This document shows, piece after piece, positions 51,301 through 63,300 of a DNA stretch of 64,000 bases. The stretch comes from Lineus longissimus (lineage: Eukaryota > Nemertea > Pilidiophora > Heteronemertea > Lineidae): NCBI RefSeq assembly GCF_910592395.1, contig NC_088317.1:17654039-17718038 (forward strand), in the 5' to 3' direction. Within the stretch, counting starts at the first letter, position 1; every line of letters begins with the position of its first letter. The position numbers were made by a program, and so were the translations under genes. Below the pieces are notes generated by a model. That model saw only the letters and a program-made list of their open reading frames with translations, was not told the DNA's origin and searched no databases.

Positions 51301-53975
51301 AAAAAGTTCTCAAAATTGCCAGAAACACTGTACCAGCCATTGAAAACCCCGAAATTGAGCTTTGGATGCTGTCAATGCTGTGATGTCATATACACTTAAC
51401 ACTTCACAGGTCCTCAGTTGGTAATTGGATGGAGCAGTCATTTCGCTCCAAACCTTGGCTGTTGCCTTGGTTTTGGCCAATATCTTAGTTCCATTCTTGT
51501 GGTGTTTGGCAAGACAATCATGACTTCCAGTTCAGTATCAATCCCGATGATAGCCGCATGTCCTTGTTACTGAACCCTATGTATCGTCCTTCCAGGATAT
51601 CCTTGCAGTACGCCAGTCTCTCGGACAACTCAACGGGGCCATGTCAAGGATGACGTCGCTAATGGCCATCACGTTTGCTGAGATGGTCGTCATAGGTAAG
51701 ATGGTCAATCATCTCTCGTTTTCGTTTTCTCCATTATCTTGTCATGCCATCACTCATATCCCGAAGAAGTTTGATTTAGTTTAAAAAGTGAACCAGAGGG
51801 CCTACTAATTTAGAATATGTCTGAATTAAGAGCAGTCGACCTTCTCTGTGAAGTGTACCAAGGGAATAAGCCCACGTACCAACACATGAAAGTCTACTTG
51901 ACGTGAAAAGCATTCCGCGAAGATGACGTCACTGCAGCTGCTGCCCTCTATTTCCCCAACGCTGAATTACAGGCAATGTCGGACAAACATGCGGTTTCGT
52001 AATGGCTTCAGGCTTTCTAACTAGGGCAGTTAGATTCAATCTGGCACATGCCCGAGTGTTGGAAATACTACATAATTGTTCTGAATATTTCTCTCTCTGA
52101 CTCTATGGTATCATTCATGCTAAAAACAATGCAGGGTCAAAGATAATTGACTTTGAAATAAGCTCAAATGCGTAGAAATAAGTGTCGATGTCCGACTGTC
52201 ACGTGACTAAAACGTCATCAATATCTTATGCAAATGACCTTGTGAGCTATAAATAGTAACTTCGCGGGATGCTATTGGTTTTCATGTTATTCTGGAGATG
52301 GCAGCTCCGTTGATCAGTAGCAAATGCCTTAGTTTGTTATTTTCATGAAACACGCGACTGACTTTCCTAAGCGTGACCAAGTGTTATATGGGGAGGTCGC
52401 CATGCATGTTATATGGGGTGGTCGTCATGTTATATTGGGAGGTTTCCCTGTTGTAACTGGAATACTTAGAATTATCTCTAGACCGACATGGGGCTCGTGC
52501 GTTGTCATGGAAATGACCTCAATTCAATGAACACGCAATTCTTGTTATAAAATGTCTTTATTGAGGCGGACCTAATCTGTACACTTACGGTATCACATTC
52601 AGATAATAAGGGCAGGATTGCGATGCTTATTTTACAAATTACTCGTACAGACAATGACATATGAAACTAGTTGTCTCTGAAAATATTCCCAGACACTTCA
52701 TAAGAAAATACAACTCGCCCATTTCGGATGATAATGATAGTAATGCGTCATAGGAGTGATCACCAACAGATACAGTTTTTTCATTACATTTTCACTGTTC
52801 TATTTGAGGATATGCACTGGGATAACACACATATGGGACACTTTACACATTTCTATACAAGAGTTATAGATATTTGGATAACTTGTGCCGCTGCATAATT
52901 TGAGACGAAGACTTGACAGATACCATTCACTCCATCACAACATATAAAATACCCCCCCCCCCCTAAAAAAAATGTTAATCACAATATATATTCTAGATAG
53001 TAAAACACGTACTGTACAAGAATATAGTGGGTAGAGTTTATTTCATCAAAAAATATTTCAGGCTTTTGTAATCAGTTTCAAAGATTTTTCAGAAATTTGC
53101 CCACCCTTGGCCAGATCTGCGTCTGGATTGCTTCTGATGATTTACGACAATTTTTTTTGCTCCGACGTCATCGCAGTTGTTGATGAGAACAAGCTGTGTC
53201 AAGATTAGCATTATCTTGCTAACAGAGCTGCGCTACCTCAGCTCTAGCCGTCTGCCCTGATATTGCCTCATCAAGATGCCGCATGGACAGACGCCTGCTT
53301 CTGTTGTCATTGGCAACCCGTTGCCAATACCACAGGATCTTGGTGCAAAAATGAGTAATAATCAGCGGGAACTTGCCAGTGGCAATGATCCTAACATAGA
53401 CTGATGAACACTTTGATGAGGGTGGATGGGAGGAAACCATCCTTTATTCTCAGTCACGTACCCACCATTGACGATGTTGGTAAAATCGGTCACGATACCA
53501 TTAGATTTGAAATTCAAATTCCGTTGGCGGTTGAAGATCTCTTAGTTTTACCAAAGAGCCCATAACGACGCAAGACAAAATGCTTATGAATTGATTTTAA
53601 TCCTTACCCAGTCATGTCAATCAGCATGTTCAAAGGGTACAAGAGGGCAAGAAGGCCTATCATTTCAGCCCTAAAGGATTAAGCTAGAAGTTTTCCTGTC
53701 TTCCTCAGTAGTTAACATAAAAAAACTCCACCAATTCAAGTCTATTCATAGCTTCCATTGCTGCATCTAAATTCCCATTGGGATCTTCATTATTCCGTTT
53801 TATTGACACATCTGATCTCTTTCAATCTATTCTACAACATCTGTTGATCGTGTTGACTTCTATCCAATTCCAAAGGATGGTTAAAAAATGTCAGTATCGG
53901 CCTAGATTGTGTACTTTTGTTGTCTCATCTAAAGTGCTTGAAACCCTACAAGTATTAAGTCCTCAGCAGATGTAA
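48311..53975 (+). CDS. Seven-transmembrane protein, gustatory-receptor-like (7tm_7) candidate
   Basis: Exons: 48395(or 48311)-48685, 49028-49129, 49524-49688, 49878-50153, 50547-50725, 51080-51251, 51596-51695 and, tentatively, 53752-53975. Phases agree throughout, giving 502 aa from ATG 48395 (530 from ATG 48311). The upstream ATG has the better Kozak context, but a strong acceptor at 48388-48390 makes the downstream start plausible. Order: a polar ~130-residue N-terminus; TM1 about 151-175; a Thr/Pro-rich loop with N-glycosylation sites NTT, NAT and NGT; TM2 (IPNILHFIAYIIGFIYF); TM3 (LGLGAAWVILTIALQVIYVL); TM4/5 (FWIMFGFQILGILL, ILIFFINGI); a charged loop (RIQEKTGDLKS...VRQSLGQLN); TM6; and TM7 (SILQHLLIVLTSIQF). 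The loop, TM6 and a terminal helix ending QF are the layout of insect gustatory receptors and animal Grl proteins, which form ligand-gated cation channels. No direct homolog was recalled; the last exon is the weakest part. Confidence 0.6.
50835..51025 (+). repeat. tRNA-derived SINE in intron 5 of the 7-TM gene
   Basis: GTGGTTAGAGAGCC resembles an A box and GGTTCCCACTC (50895-50905) a B box. These are followed by CAGGGCAAGGCACTTAACCC, the conserved tail block of many invertebrate and vertebrate SINEs, then GAGTAAATTGGCACC. The order head, core, tail is kept, so this is a fairly complete copy. Confidence 0.7.
52952..52963. repeat. Poly(C) run of 12
   Basis: A pure C run between AAAATA and TAAAAAAAATG, in the long last intron of the 7-TM gene. 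Confidence 0.8.
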
Positions 53976-54255
53976 CTTGTTTCTTGATTCAGATACCAAA
54001 GCAGGAAGTCTATTTTTAGACTGCTTTATGTTGACTGGCTTCCTCTTCAGAGTGAGACACTTTTTGTGTTGAAATCGATTTGGAAGCAACTTTTCTGAGA
54101 GAAATGCTCTCGGCTAATCTCTAAAATAGCTAAATAGATCTTCAAAAAGAACCATATTACACCTTGCAAATTTGGACATGACCCCCTTTGGAAATCACGG
54201 GGACGCCCATAACTTGGTCAAAAACGTGCAGTAATGCACCCAACCAATATCAGTA

Positions 54256-54274
54256 GATGATGATGATGATGATG
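54256..54274. repeat. (GAT)n microsatellite
   Basis: Six GAT units in the 400-base gap between the convergent 7-TM and LRR genes. Confidence 0.9.
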
Positions 54275-54383
54275 TGTGTTGTTAACCCATTACTTTGAGT
54301 AAAATAGAACCATGTCAATTTGCTATGGTATCAAATGTAACCCACTACAAAATGTATACAAAAGACAACACCCAAACCATATA

Positions 54384-55745
54384 TCATACAACTGTTTCTT
54401 GTATGACTATCCTAGGTCTGGAGTGGTATTGCCTACTTCGAAAATATTCCTGTTCATAGTCGTCAGCGATCGAGTCGGAGCCATCGGACAAAGTCTCGAT
54501 CCTACTGTGGCCCCGGTACCGATCGCTGATGATGCTGTTATCACTGATGCTTGTTTGCATGTACTGCAGGCCATCTGGCGGTAGGCCCTTCTTTATATTT
54601 TGTTCCATCTTCCATTCACGAAAGCGTCTTTTTATTCTCTTTTTCACTTTATAATATGCTAAACATAAGAAGAACCCTATCAGCATACTACTCAGACAAA
54701 CTGCTGTATAAATTCCCATCATTGGGTCGTAGGGCAGCGTATATTTCGACTTGTGTTCGGACATTTCAATGTCTTCCGGTGGTGGTTTATGTCTTCGCTT
54801 CATCACGAATTGTTTCAATTTGCAATCGACAAAGTGTTCTGACACCAAATTCGTGAGATATATATGACCGATTTTTTGAAGATTGCATTGTGGGATTGAT
54901 GGTGTCGTCCAATCAATATCCATCGCTACAGTCATCCAGGTTCTCAACTCTAAGAGGCGACAATCACAGACCAAGCTATTTTCCGCTAAAATCAAACGTA
55001 GGAGACTTTCCATATCGTCGAACATCGTCAAATGTAAACGCACCAGCTGATTCCCAAAGAGACTCAGTACCTTCAACTTAGTCAAATTCGTGAATAACTC
55101 CTCGGGAATTTTAGTAAGATTGATTTCGTCCAGCATCAAATGCAACAGATTGGGAAGACGGGTGAATATATCTGGCTGAAGAGTCTTTAATGGGTTTTTC
55201 CCAAGACGCAGGACTTCCAAGGTTGAGATATTGAACAAGTCGCTCGGAATGTGTGACAGTTTGTTACTTTCTAAACTCAGTATTCGTAATTTTTGAATCT
55301 TTTCAAAAGCACCGGATCGCATATTTTGAATCATATTATAACTAACATCAAGTGTTCGCAGCTCTGATAAATCGTAAAGAAGACCATTATGGATTGTCTG
55401 AATTGCATTATGGGAAATGTTTAATATCTTCAGCGAATGTAATCCTTGTAGCGCATGGCGGTCAATAGCCGTCATGCCATTGTACGGCAGAAAAAGTTCT
55501 CTTAAATGAGAAAAGGTCTGCAATTGACCTGCTGTCAGTCGAAGCATCCTGTTGTTATGGAAACGGATAATTTTGGTTGACGTAGGCAAACCTCTCGGTA
55601 TTCTGAACAGTGTTGTATAGTAGCAGTGCACCATGTCCCTCGTACATTTACAAATAGGACTGCACTTTGCTTGCGCGAGAGACATTACATGACATAGACC
55701 TATTACGATCATGGAAAATGGTACATAAAATTTACGTTTCTTCAT
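54384..55745 (-). CDS. Intronless LRR single-pass transmembrane receptor
   Basis: Single-exon protein of 453 aa. Signal peptide about 1-26. LRRNT cysteine cluster C28, C32, C34, C41. About nine leucine-rich repeats at 60-270 with the LxxLxLxxN pattern (LRELFLPYN, LKILNISHN, LRTLDVSYN, LRILSLESN, LEVLRLGKN, LKVLSLFGN, LLRLILAEN). LRRCT (CDCRLLELRTWM ... QCN ... VDC) to about 329. One transmembrane helix about 344-367 (IYTAVCLSSMLIGFFLCLAY) with a following KKRIKRR stop-transfer. An 86-residue cytoplasmic tail rich in Ser, Asp and Tyr ends in ETVV, a class I PDZ-ligand. The architecture resembles neuronal adhesion receptors of the LRRTM, AMIGO and SLITRK kind, but no one-to-one family was recognised. 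It lies convergent to the 7-TM gene, 408 bases away. Confidence 0.9.
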   Translation of the reverse strand: MKKRKFYVPFSMIVIGLCHVMSLAQAKCSPICKCTRDMVHCYYTTLFRIPRGLPTSTKIIRFHNNRMLRLTAGQLQTFSHLRELFLPYNGMTAIDRHALQGLHSLKILNISHNAIQTIHNGLLYDLSELRTLDVSYNMIQNMRSGAFEKIQKLRILSLESNKLSHIPSDLFNISTLEVLRLGKNPLKTLQPDIFTRLPNLLHLMLDEINLTKIPEELFTNLTKLKVLSLFGNQLVRLHLTMFDDMESLLRLILAENSLVCDCRLLELRTWMTVAMDIDWTTPSIPQCNLQKIGHIYLTNLVSEHFVDCKLKQFVMKRRHKPPPEDIEMSEHKSKYTLPYDPMMGIYTAVCLSSMLIGFFLCLAYYKVKKRIKRRFREWKMEQNIKKGLPPDGLQYMQTSISDNSIISDRYRGHSRIETLSDGSDSIADDYEQEYFRSRQYHSRPRIVIQETVV

Positions 55746-58190
55746 GCTGATGTCATGTGACCCGTCACATGATCGCCAGCTGGGTTGTCGTCAGGTTGCC
55801 AAGGCAACCATCATGACAATTAGTTTATTTATAGGCATCTGAAGGGGGAATTCATGACAACGGTTGAAGCATGCGAAACTCATCTAAAGACGTCTGTAGT
55901 AGCCTAATTGAATTCATTTCCTGATTCTTTTTCAAACTGATGCAAATGCCAGGACGGGTCATCCAGGCTATCCGAGGTTTGCATCGCTTGGTTCCTCATT
56001 GTTGCATTAGCATCCTCTTTCCACTTTTATCTTTAGGACCAGTGCTAGGTCCATGGAGAAGACGATCTAGTCATCAGCACCAATATGCAGTCGTTACGCA
56101 AGGCAAAATAGCCTAAAACGTTGATCGATTATCTTTAGTACTCCACAGCTCACGGTACGCTTAGTCCATTTTGTATCGATACATAGTTAAAGATGGTGAA
56201 CCAATCTCTAATATCACATCACAAAAGAATTCGAAGCACTCTGAAAATCCATATTGGTAACGGTTTCCAATTTCTTGCCATCATAGGCATCACACTCTAA
56301 TAATGAACTCCTTTTGAATTATCCTGAGAAAACATTCACCAACCGAATTTCTCTAGAAGAAATCCATACACCGGGAGGAATTTTCTCATTCTATCCTCGT
56401 GGAGCACACCGTGTTTGAATCTGTATCGATCGATAAGACGGCCCTTTCGTTGCCGCGGGGTTTTTATAGTCATATCTTACAGACTGAAAGCACACAAATG
56501 AAGCGAAATGTATTCAAGAAGGTTTCTGTGTAAAGAAAGATTAACAGTGAAATTGATTATTTCTTTGAAGGTTTGAAATCCACTGAATTATTCACCATGA
56601 ACATTTTCAAGTTAATTTATCCTTTTCTGCTTCTTTTTCTGTGTTTGGAATTCTTGAGAAGGTTATCCTTTTGACTTCACTTAATATCCGACTGAATATG
56701 ATGAATCCAAGGAGCATCGGTGTATTCTGGGGGAAGCATTCCTGATCCTCATCAAGTGTTCCTCAGTTGCTTCCTGGTTTTTGAACTTGGTTTAATCCTA
56801 CATGGCTACTCCTTACTGTGCAAGCTTCATCCATGTCGATATTATTCGAAGCAAACTATTGGTTGCTGTTGCAGGCAGCATCTTCAGAAAGTGCTCCTAA
56901 AATGGGTTTCAAATTGCCAAGAGACTCCTTAATATACATTCCTGAACTGTCAGCTTGTTACCTTAACGCAGTTGTTTCTCAATGGCTCCTCTTAACTGTG
57001 ATATTATGCAGCAATTACAAACTCCACGCTGTTTTTGCCGGGAGCATGTCAACAAACTACTTGTCAGATATTCCTCATTAGCTCTCAGATTGCTAACGTA
57101 GCTTAGCTTATTCCTACATATATGTTGTTCCTCATGTGCGATATCATTCTGACATTACAAGGGTTTGGCCATATGGCAGCATGGCTGCAGACCCCTTTAC
57201 TACATACTCAATTCTGAAAGCTCAATGAATCATCAATGACTGCCAGATTGCTACCTAGCTGTGATGTGTTCCGATATTCCACCGTGACTGCGATAGCGTA
57301 CTCCTTACTGCAATATTTCTCCGAGATACGGACCATTCACCATATTGGTTATTGCCGCGTACCGCATGTCTACCTTGATGGGTTCTAGATTAGATGGCCA
57401 AATCTAGATTGATGAAAGTGATCGGGACAAGTCTCTGCAATTGATCTATTCTTCTGGAATTGGAGCCTGGAAACATAAAGGAAAAGAGGATTCAGTCTAT
57501 GTTGCTATTATATCAATGCTGAAATATGATGGTTAGTTTGTGTGTCCTGAAAAATCAGCTGGAGGCTCGAATAAATGGGAAGTCATCTTGCTTGTAGCTT
57601 GACAGCTTTTTGAAGATTTGATGACCAAATCTATAGATATGTAGTGAAATTATCTGACTTGAATGGCTGCAGATAGCCCCTTGATTGATCTTTACTTGTG
57701 GGATTGCAGCTGAAAAATGTAGGGAGGGGTTGGAGTGATATGGTGTTGATATTTTGTCGGTATGTTGGTCAGGTTCGATGTGGTTGAACTCTAGGAAAAA
57801 GGATCATACTTGTTGTGATGATGCGTTCAATACTTTCAGAGAACATAAAACCAACGTCCAAAATATTCAGAGAAACTATCACTATACCCTTGAACATGAG
57901 ACCGACATTCAAATTGCTTCATCATAAGATATGTTCACAGTAATAGCAGCCTCTCCGCACGTCATCTAACGATAATTTGCTGTGATCATCCAACCGTTAA
58001 ATTGAATGTCATCGCTGTAGAATCCCTTGATCATCATAAAATTGAATGAATCATAATTTCTCATCTGCGTATTCTTTATTCTGTGATAATTGGGTCGTCA
58101 TCGGTAGCCATAGGAAAAAAGGATGTCTTTAGCACTGATGAGCTCCCAAATATCTGTACAAAGTTCTGATTAAAGAGGTATAAAATATGC

Positions 58191-58203
58191 CCCCCCCCCC
58201 CCC
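58191..58203. repeat. Poly(C) run of 13 followed by ACATTGAGCCTTTT
   Basis: The bases after the run match those after the 15-C run at 6180-6194 (ATTGAGCCTTTT). Sequence before the runs differs, so the shared unit starts at or within the C tract. Confidence 0.7.
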
Positions 58204-59940
58204 ACATTGAGCCTTTTGCCCTCCCAAGACGAAAAGGATAGCTACACCCCTAAAATAAGTTGGGAATTGCAGGTGATGCTCTATCGTATTTAGGGTGAGT
58301 GGCGTTCTTCATGAGTTATCATTCTATAACATTGATGGCTGATCACCAGCGGATCCAACTCATCACCAGGTGAATCTCGACCAACAATAAAAGTTAATCA
58401 ATCACTTTCCTTTACGGCCATGTCAGTACCCCATTACATCAATCATGCCCATCTGTCGCTTGGCCCGGCTATGATAACCAAAACAGGTTGGAAATCCTGG
58501 CTATTGCGTGGTGGGCTTGATTTGTTCAAGCTTGCCGCTATTGAAGCTATTGGTAGATGGTTGTTTGTTGTTATTGAATGATACATAAACTGTATGATTG
58601 GCTAAAATTTCCTTATTTCTTCATATATGAGTCGAATTGCGATACATTGCGTACACTTGAGATTGTAGTTCTCCAGAGCGTACCTCGGCACGGAAAAAAC
58701 ATGGTCACCATTGAGGCAGACACTGCCCACCTACTTTACTTTACCTACAAAGATATTCTGTCACTGTGATCGAATACAACAGACTACAAAATGAATCAAG
58801 TTATTCCAAAAGCGAGTACCCATATCATGATACACTACGTCCAATACACTATATCAATTACCAAAATGAAGAGCTACACTGTAGTTAAGTAATTGAAAAT
58901 AGCAGCACAAATTGTCAATTAGTGATTGTAAATTAATTAGTGGGATGCGTGGGCCATTACCAGAAGACCTCGGAGACTGCTCTGGGGGTTTTCATTTGGG
59001 TGAAAATCTGAATTGTTTGGTAACGTGCTGAGGTTGATGGGATTTTTGAGTAGATTCCGATATTTAACTCCACACAAGCGACCTTGAGAATATCCTATCA
59101 GATTTTGCTGGAGGTATTGAGTCCACTATAGGTTGTGTCCACTTGTGTGGGCCTTGGAATGGACACTCAGGTACAAGGGACTACGGCTTTTAGTCTCATC
59201 TGACCTTCTTGAATATTCATATGTTGTGGAATAGCCTAGGAGGCTTAATCAAAATCAAAGGAGAGAATCGGAAATGCTCAAGCATGACCCAACATTTGCA
59301 CTAATGTGACAGGAATGTATTTTGATAGATGGTTCGTGTTCCACCAGTCTTAATGAGGAAAGCAAAAGATATCTGCTAGTGTATTGACATGTGCCTCCAG
59401 GTCGATACCATCTGCTAGCTTTAGTGACAATTGAAGTGCTTGTAGATTCTTCCACTCACTGCATGGTTTGGTGACAAGCCATGGACCAACTCGGAAATCA
59501 AACGATGATACCAGCATATGGTAACCATGGTGCGCCCACCATCGGCACAGTTAGCATTCCTACTATGTACACGTCTGCTCCATATGCTAACAAAATGGCA
59601 CCATAAACTACGCCATTATGGCACCATTAAACTTATGTTTGTTCCCATGTATTGGTGAAGTGTGCTTGTTGGATCAAAGGCTGTTGAACAACGTCCTCGA
59701 TATCGACTAAGGTGAAGCATCGTCGCAGAACCACCGCTTCCACACCATTTCTTTTGACATGAGAAAATCTTGTGTACAGGTATCAAGTTTGGACCTGGTG
59801 AAAATATCTCAACCAAGATTGAATCAATCATAGAGGATTAGGTCAGGCAAATGGAGAATCTGCAAGGAAGTTTGGCCTGTGGTATAACTTTCATTCACTT
59901 TTCAGAGCTCTAAAGTTTGATTTTATTGTTGTTTGATTCT

Positions 59941-60345
59941 CGTTGCTTTTCAGAGTCCAATGTCTTTGAGGTTGTTGCTCCTGAGAGCAACACAACTCAG
60001 ATAACAACAAAACAGGAAGTGTAGCCCTACAAAAACGGTTGATGTTTCTGAGCCACAAACAACTGGCAACGTCAGCTTTTTTTAGTGACAATTAGTGCCA
60101 TTGACTGGTACTAAATGAAAACAATGAAAGAACTTTATGGCTTCCAATCTAATAACACTATTGGCTTCTGATTTCGTAAATAATCCAGTAACACAAGGAA
60201 GTACGGAAACCAAGAAAGCTGATATTTCCAGTTGTTTGTGGCTAAAGAACATCAATGTAGGGGCTGTAGGGGCTATAGTTTCCTCTTTTGGTGTTATTTG
60301 AGTTGTGTTGCTCTGAGCAATAACAATAATTCGTTGCTTTTGGTC
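59941..60345. mobile_element. Degenerate inverted-repeat (foldback) element
   Basis: Arms at about 59941-60075 and 60215-60345 are inverted copies sharing AGAGCAACACAACTCA, GCCACAAACAACTGG and GATGTT blocks, with a loop of about 140 bases. The 129-codon minus-strand frame at 60082-60471 overlaps it and is probably not a gene. Confidence 0.6.
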
Positions 60346-63300
60346 GTCAATATTTTGCCCAGCAAGCCATAAGCGACAGAAAGTATCACACTTTAGGCCA
60401 TTATTAAACCAGTGAACTACATATAGAGACATGACATTGTGCCTGAAGTAAAAACTACCAATATACGTCATTCCATAGAAAACAAAAACGTCTCATGGGG
60501 AGAAAATTGCAAGGCGTGATGTTTAAGAGAATGTAAGACATGCTTTGATCGTGATTATGGGGTTCCATGTTTAGTATTCATGGATCGGGTTACTCGAATC
60601 TATTCTTGATTGCCTGTTGATTGATCAAGGCTGCTTTATTGTGGACACTTAAGAAATGTTGATGAGTGATACTTGGGCAGGCAGTTATTCGAGAAAACGG
60701 TTCGTGGATTAAAAAAAGACGACATGTTCATGTCTCTGAAGATTATCGATCTTCTTTGGTATTCATATTTCATAGAACAGTCTTCTTGATAACGTTAAGT
60801 AAAAAATGAAAACTGCTTTGAATCTATTTTCACTGCTTTGAAGAAATAAAATTAAGGACAAAATGCGTGACCTTCTTTAATAGGGTGGGTATCCCTGCTT
60901 ACAGAGGTGTCCTCTTAGGGAGGTTCCAGAGTCATGCCATCCTCCTCAGCTCGGACAAATATCCCAACACACCTCTAAAAAAGAACGACAGCGCACACGT
61001 CTTTAATTTCCCGAGATGTCAACAGGAGAAAAATTGCCATCTGTTTGTGTGTGATCCAAAGATTTACTATTATGTCGAGTTTTCTGTGTTTGTTATTCAT
61101 AGGTTTTGGCTCATCTGACGAGCTGGTGATGATTAGTGGATTATGGGTTTGATTATATTCGGCCATCAATGACAGTTTGATGAGACTGTTGCATATCTCA
61201 GACTTTCTTTGGTCAATTTTGGTAAACATCCAGGAATCATTTGGGTCATGTTCGATATGGTATAGAGTGCGCCGCTCAAGTTTAAGTTCGCTATCCACCA
61301 ATGCTATAAAGCGTCAATAAAATGGCAGATTCACTGCACTTAACCTGATAAAGTGGTACAGTATTCCTTTGTCACCAAACTACAAAGACTGCTGAAATGA
61401 TACGATTATGAGAAAAACCAATATTGCCATGTCCGTGTCGTGGAGATGAAAACAGGGAAAGGTGCAGCTGATATGCTCAACGTTTATAATATACCGTCGG
61501 ATTTGTTCAGATCAAATGCAATTTCGGCTCTGTTTGCGTCAAAGATTTACAGCTCTTGTGTCTCAATCTTGCTTCGGAGGTGATACTGCAAACCTGAACA
61601 ATTCTGCTCTCATTTATGCAATTCAAGACAATTTTGCCTCGTGTCAATTCAAGGAGGTGAAATTGTCCCGAACGAGGGATTTTTCCAGTCTTGTGGCGCT
61701 GTCTTGTTATTCTAAACGCGCAGAGACTCGAAAGAAAGTTACGAAGCCTGTTCACAGCTGATAAACCTCATCAATCTTGAATAAAAGTCTAGAAGAAGAT
61801 GCCTCGAACAAGTGACGTGAATCGATACTATCTTGCCAGCAGTTGATCATAAAACATTGTTAAAATTCAAGAGATGAATTCCGGACATGGATTGTGGTGA
61901 ATTTTTCAAAAAACTATTCTGGCAAATGGGCTGGCTTTGCCATTTCTCAACATGTTAATCAGAAAGTTGCCACACTGGCCAATACAATTCTCCATGCATC
62001 ACACATGCCTGTCCAACTATAAGTTGTGCTCTTACGATAATGAGTGACATATTCTTCATCAGGGGTGATCATCTCCCTGTCATGCTGAGGACCGAGGAAA
62101 TTGACCATCGTGTTTACATAAGATGGGTCTTTTCATCATCTACTTAATCAGGGGAATCGTCCTCTTAACTCCTCGATCATTTTGTTGCGATTATTTTGTT
62201 GCCCAGAGAGCTAATCAAATAACTGTGGTGTTTACTTTGGGAAGGGCCTTTCGTCTGCCAACTCGAAATATTGTCAGCCAAATGGCCACCATGTTTTCTT
62301 ACGGAAGGTCCTTTCATATCATCTGCTTACTTTAGAAGAGACGTGCTTAGATTCTGCAAGCACTCTGATGGATCAGACGCCCGAAATGGACCGGCAAGTG
62401 GCCCAATGTTGACTTAAGATGACTGTATTCATGATCTCGGCTTCTACAACCATTGAACCTTAGAAGAACATGCTGCCAAGCGTCTTTTGATATTCCTGAC
62501 TCCATCAAGATAAAGAAATTTGCCAGCTTGCATTACTGCATTGGTCATTATTTTGATATGGCAATCTTGGTGACCAGCCAGGGTGAAGCGTATGTCTTTT
62601 TGCGGAGTGAAGCAAATAACTTCAGGCTTATCTTGCTTGGCTGACACCTAACGTGCTGTGGACTTTGTGGCTGATATTAATTTCCCTATTGCCAAAGAAA
62701 CTGAAGAGATTAAACGGCCTTTGGATCGCTTTAAATGAAATGTTTAAGTCAACGGGATTATTAGGACAGCAATTTTCTGTGGACCAAATTCTTGCTTGAA
62801 ACCCAGCCACTGAAGTGGGAAGGGAGCAGCCAATGTGGCAGGGAACCAAAATTGGATCCCTACGCACAGTCACGAAAGGAGATGCACCAAATGATTTTGA
62901 CAGCCGACTTTGTTACCAAAAACTGACTGACTGTCTAGCCCGCATCTCAAAAATTCTGCATGCAGTAGAAGAAGAAGAAATAAGTTCAGGGAAGAATTTA
63001 GCAATGAGAGGGAGAAGTGTTTCTTCCCCTCAGAGGTGTTTGAAAAGAAAGAAATGCTTCAGAGATGTAAAACAAAGGCTGAAAGTCAATTCCTTGAGAG
63101 TCCAATGTCACAACTGCAAATTACTTGCATGATCACCTCTCCAATCCAGCCAAGCAACAGATGATGTGTCAGCCTCAGACATCTTCGTATCTCCTATTAG
63201 CCTATACTGCCCTCCTGAGCCCTGACTTTTGACATTTGAGCGTCAGATAGCCCTGTACTAATCATTGTTGGGAGGCTAATTACCGCGTTGTTTCCTCGGC

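Noticed and set aside
60082-60471. 129-codon minus-strand frame
   Set aside because: It overlaps a foldback element, has no recognisable domain and its ends do not suggest exons.
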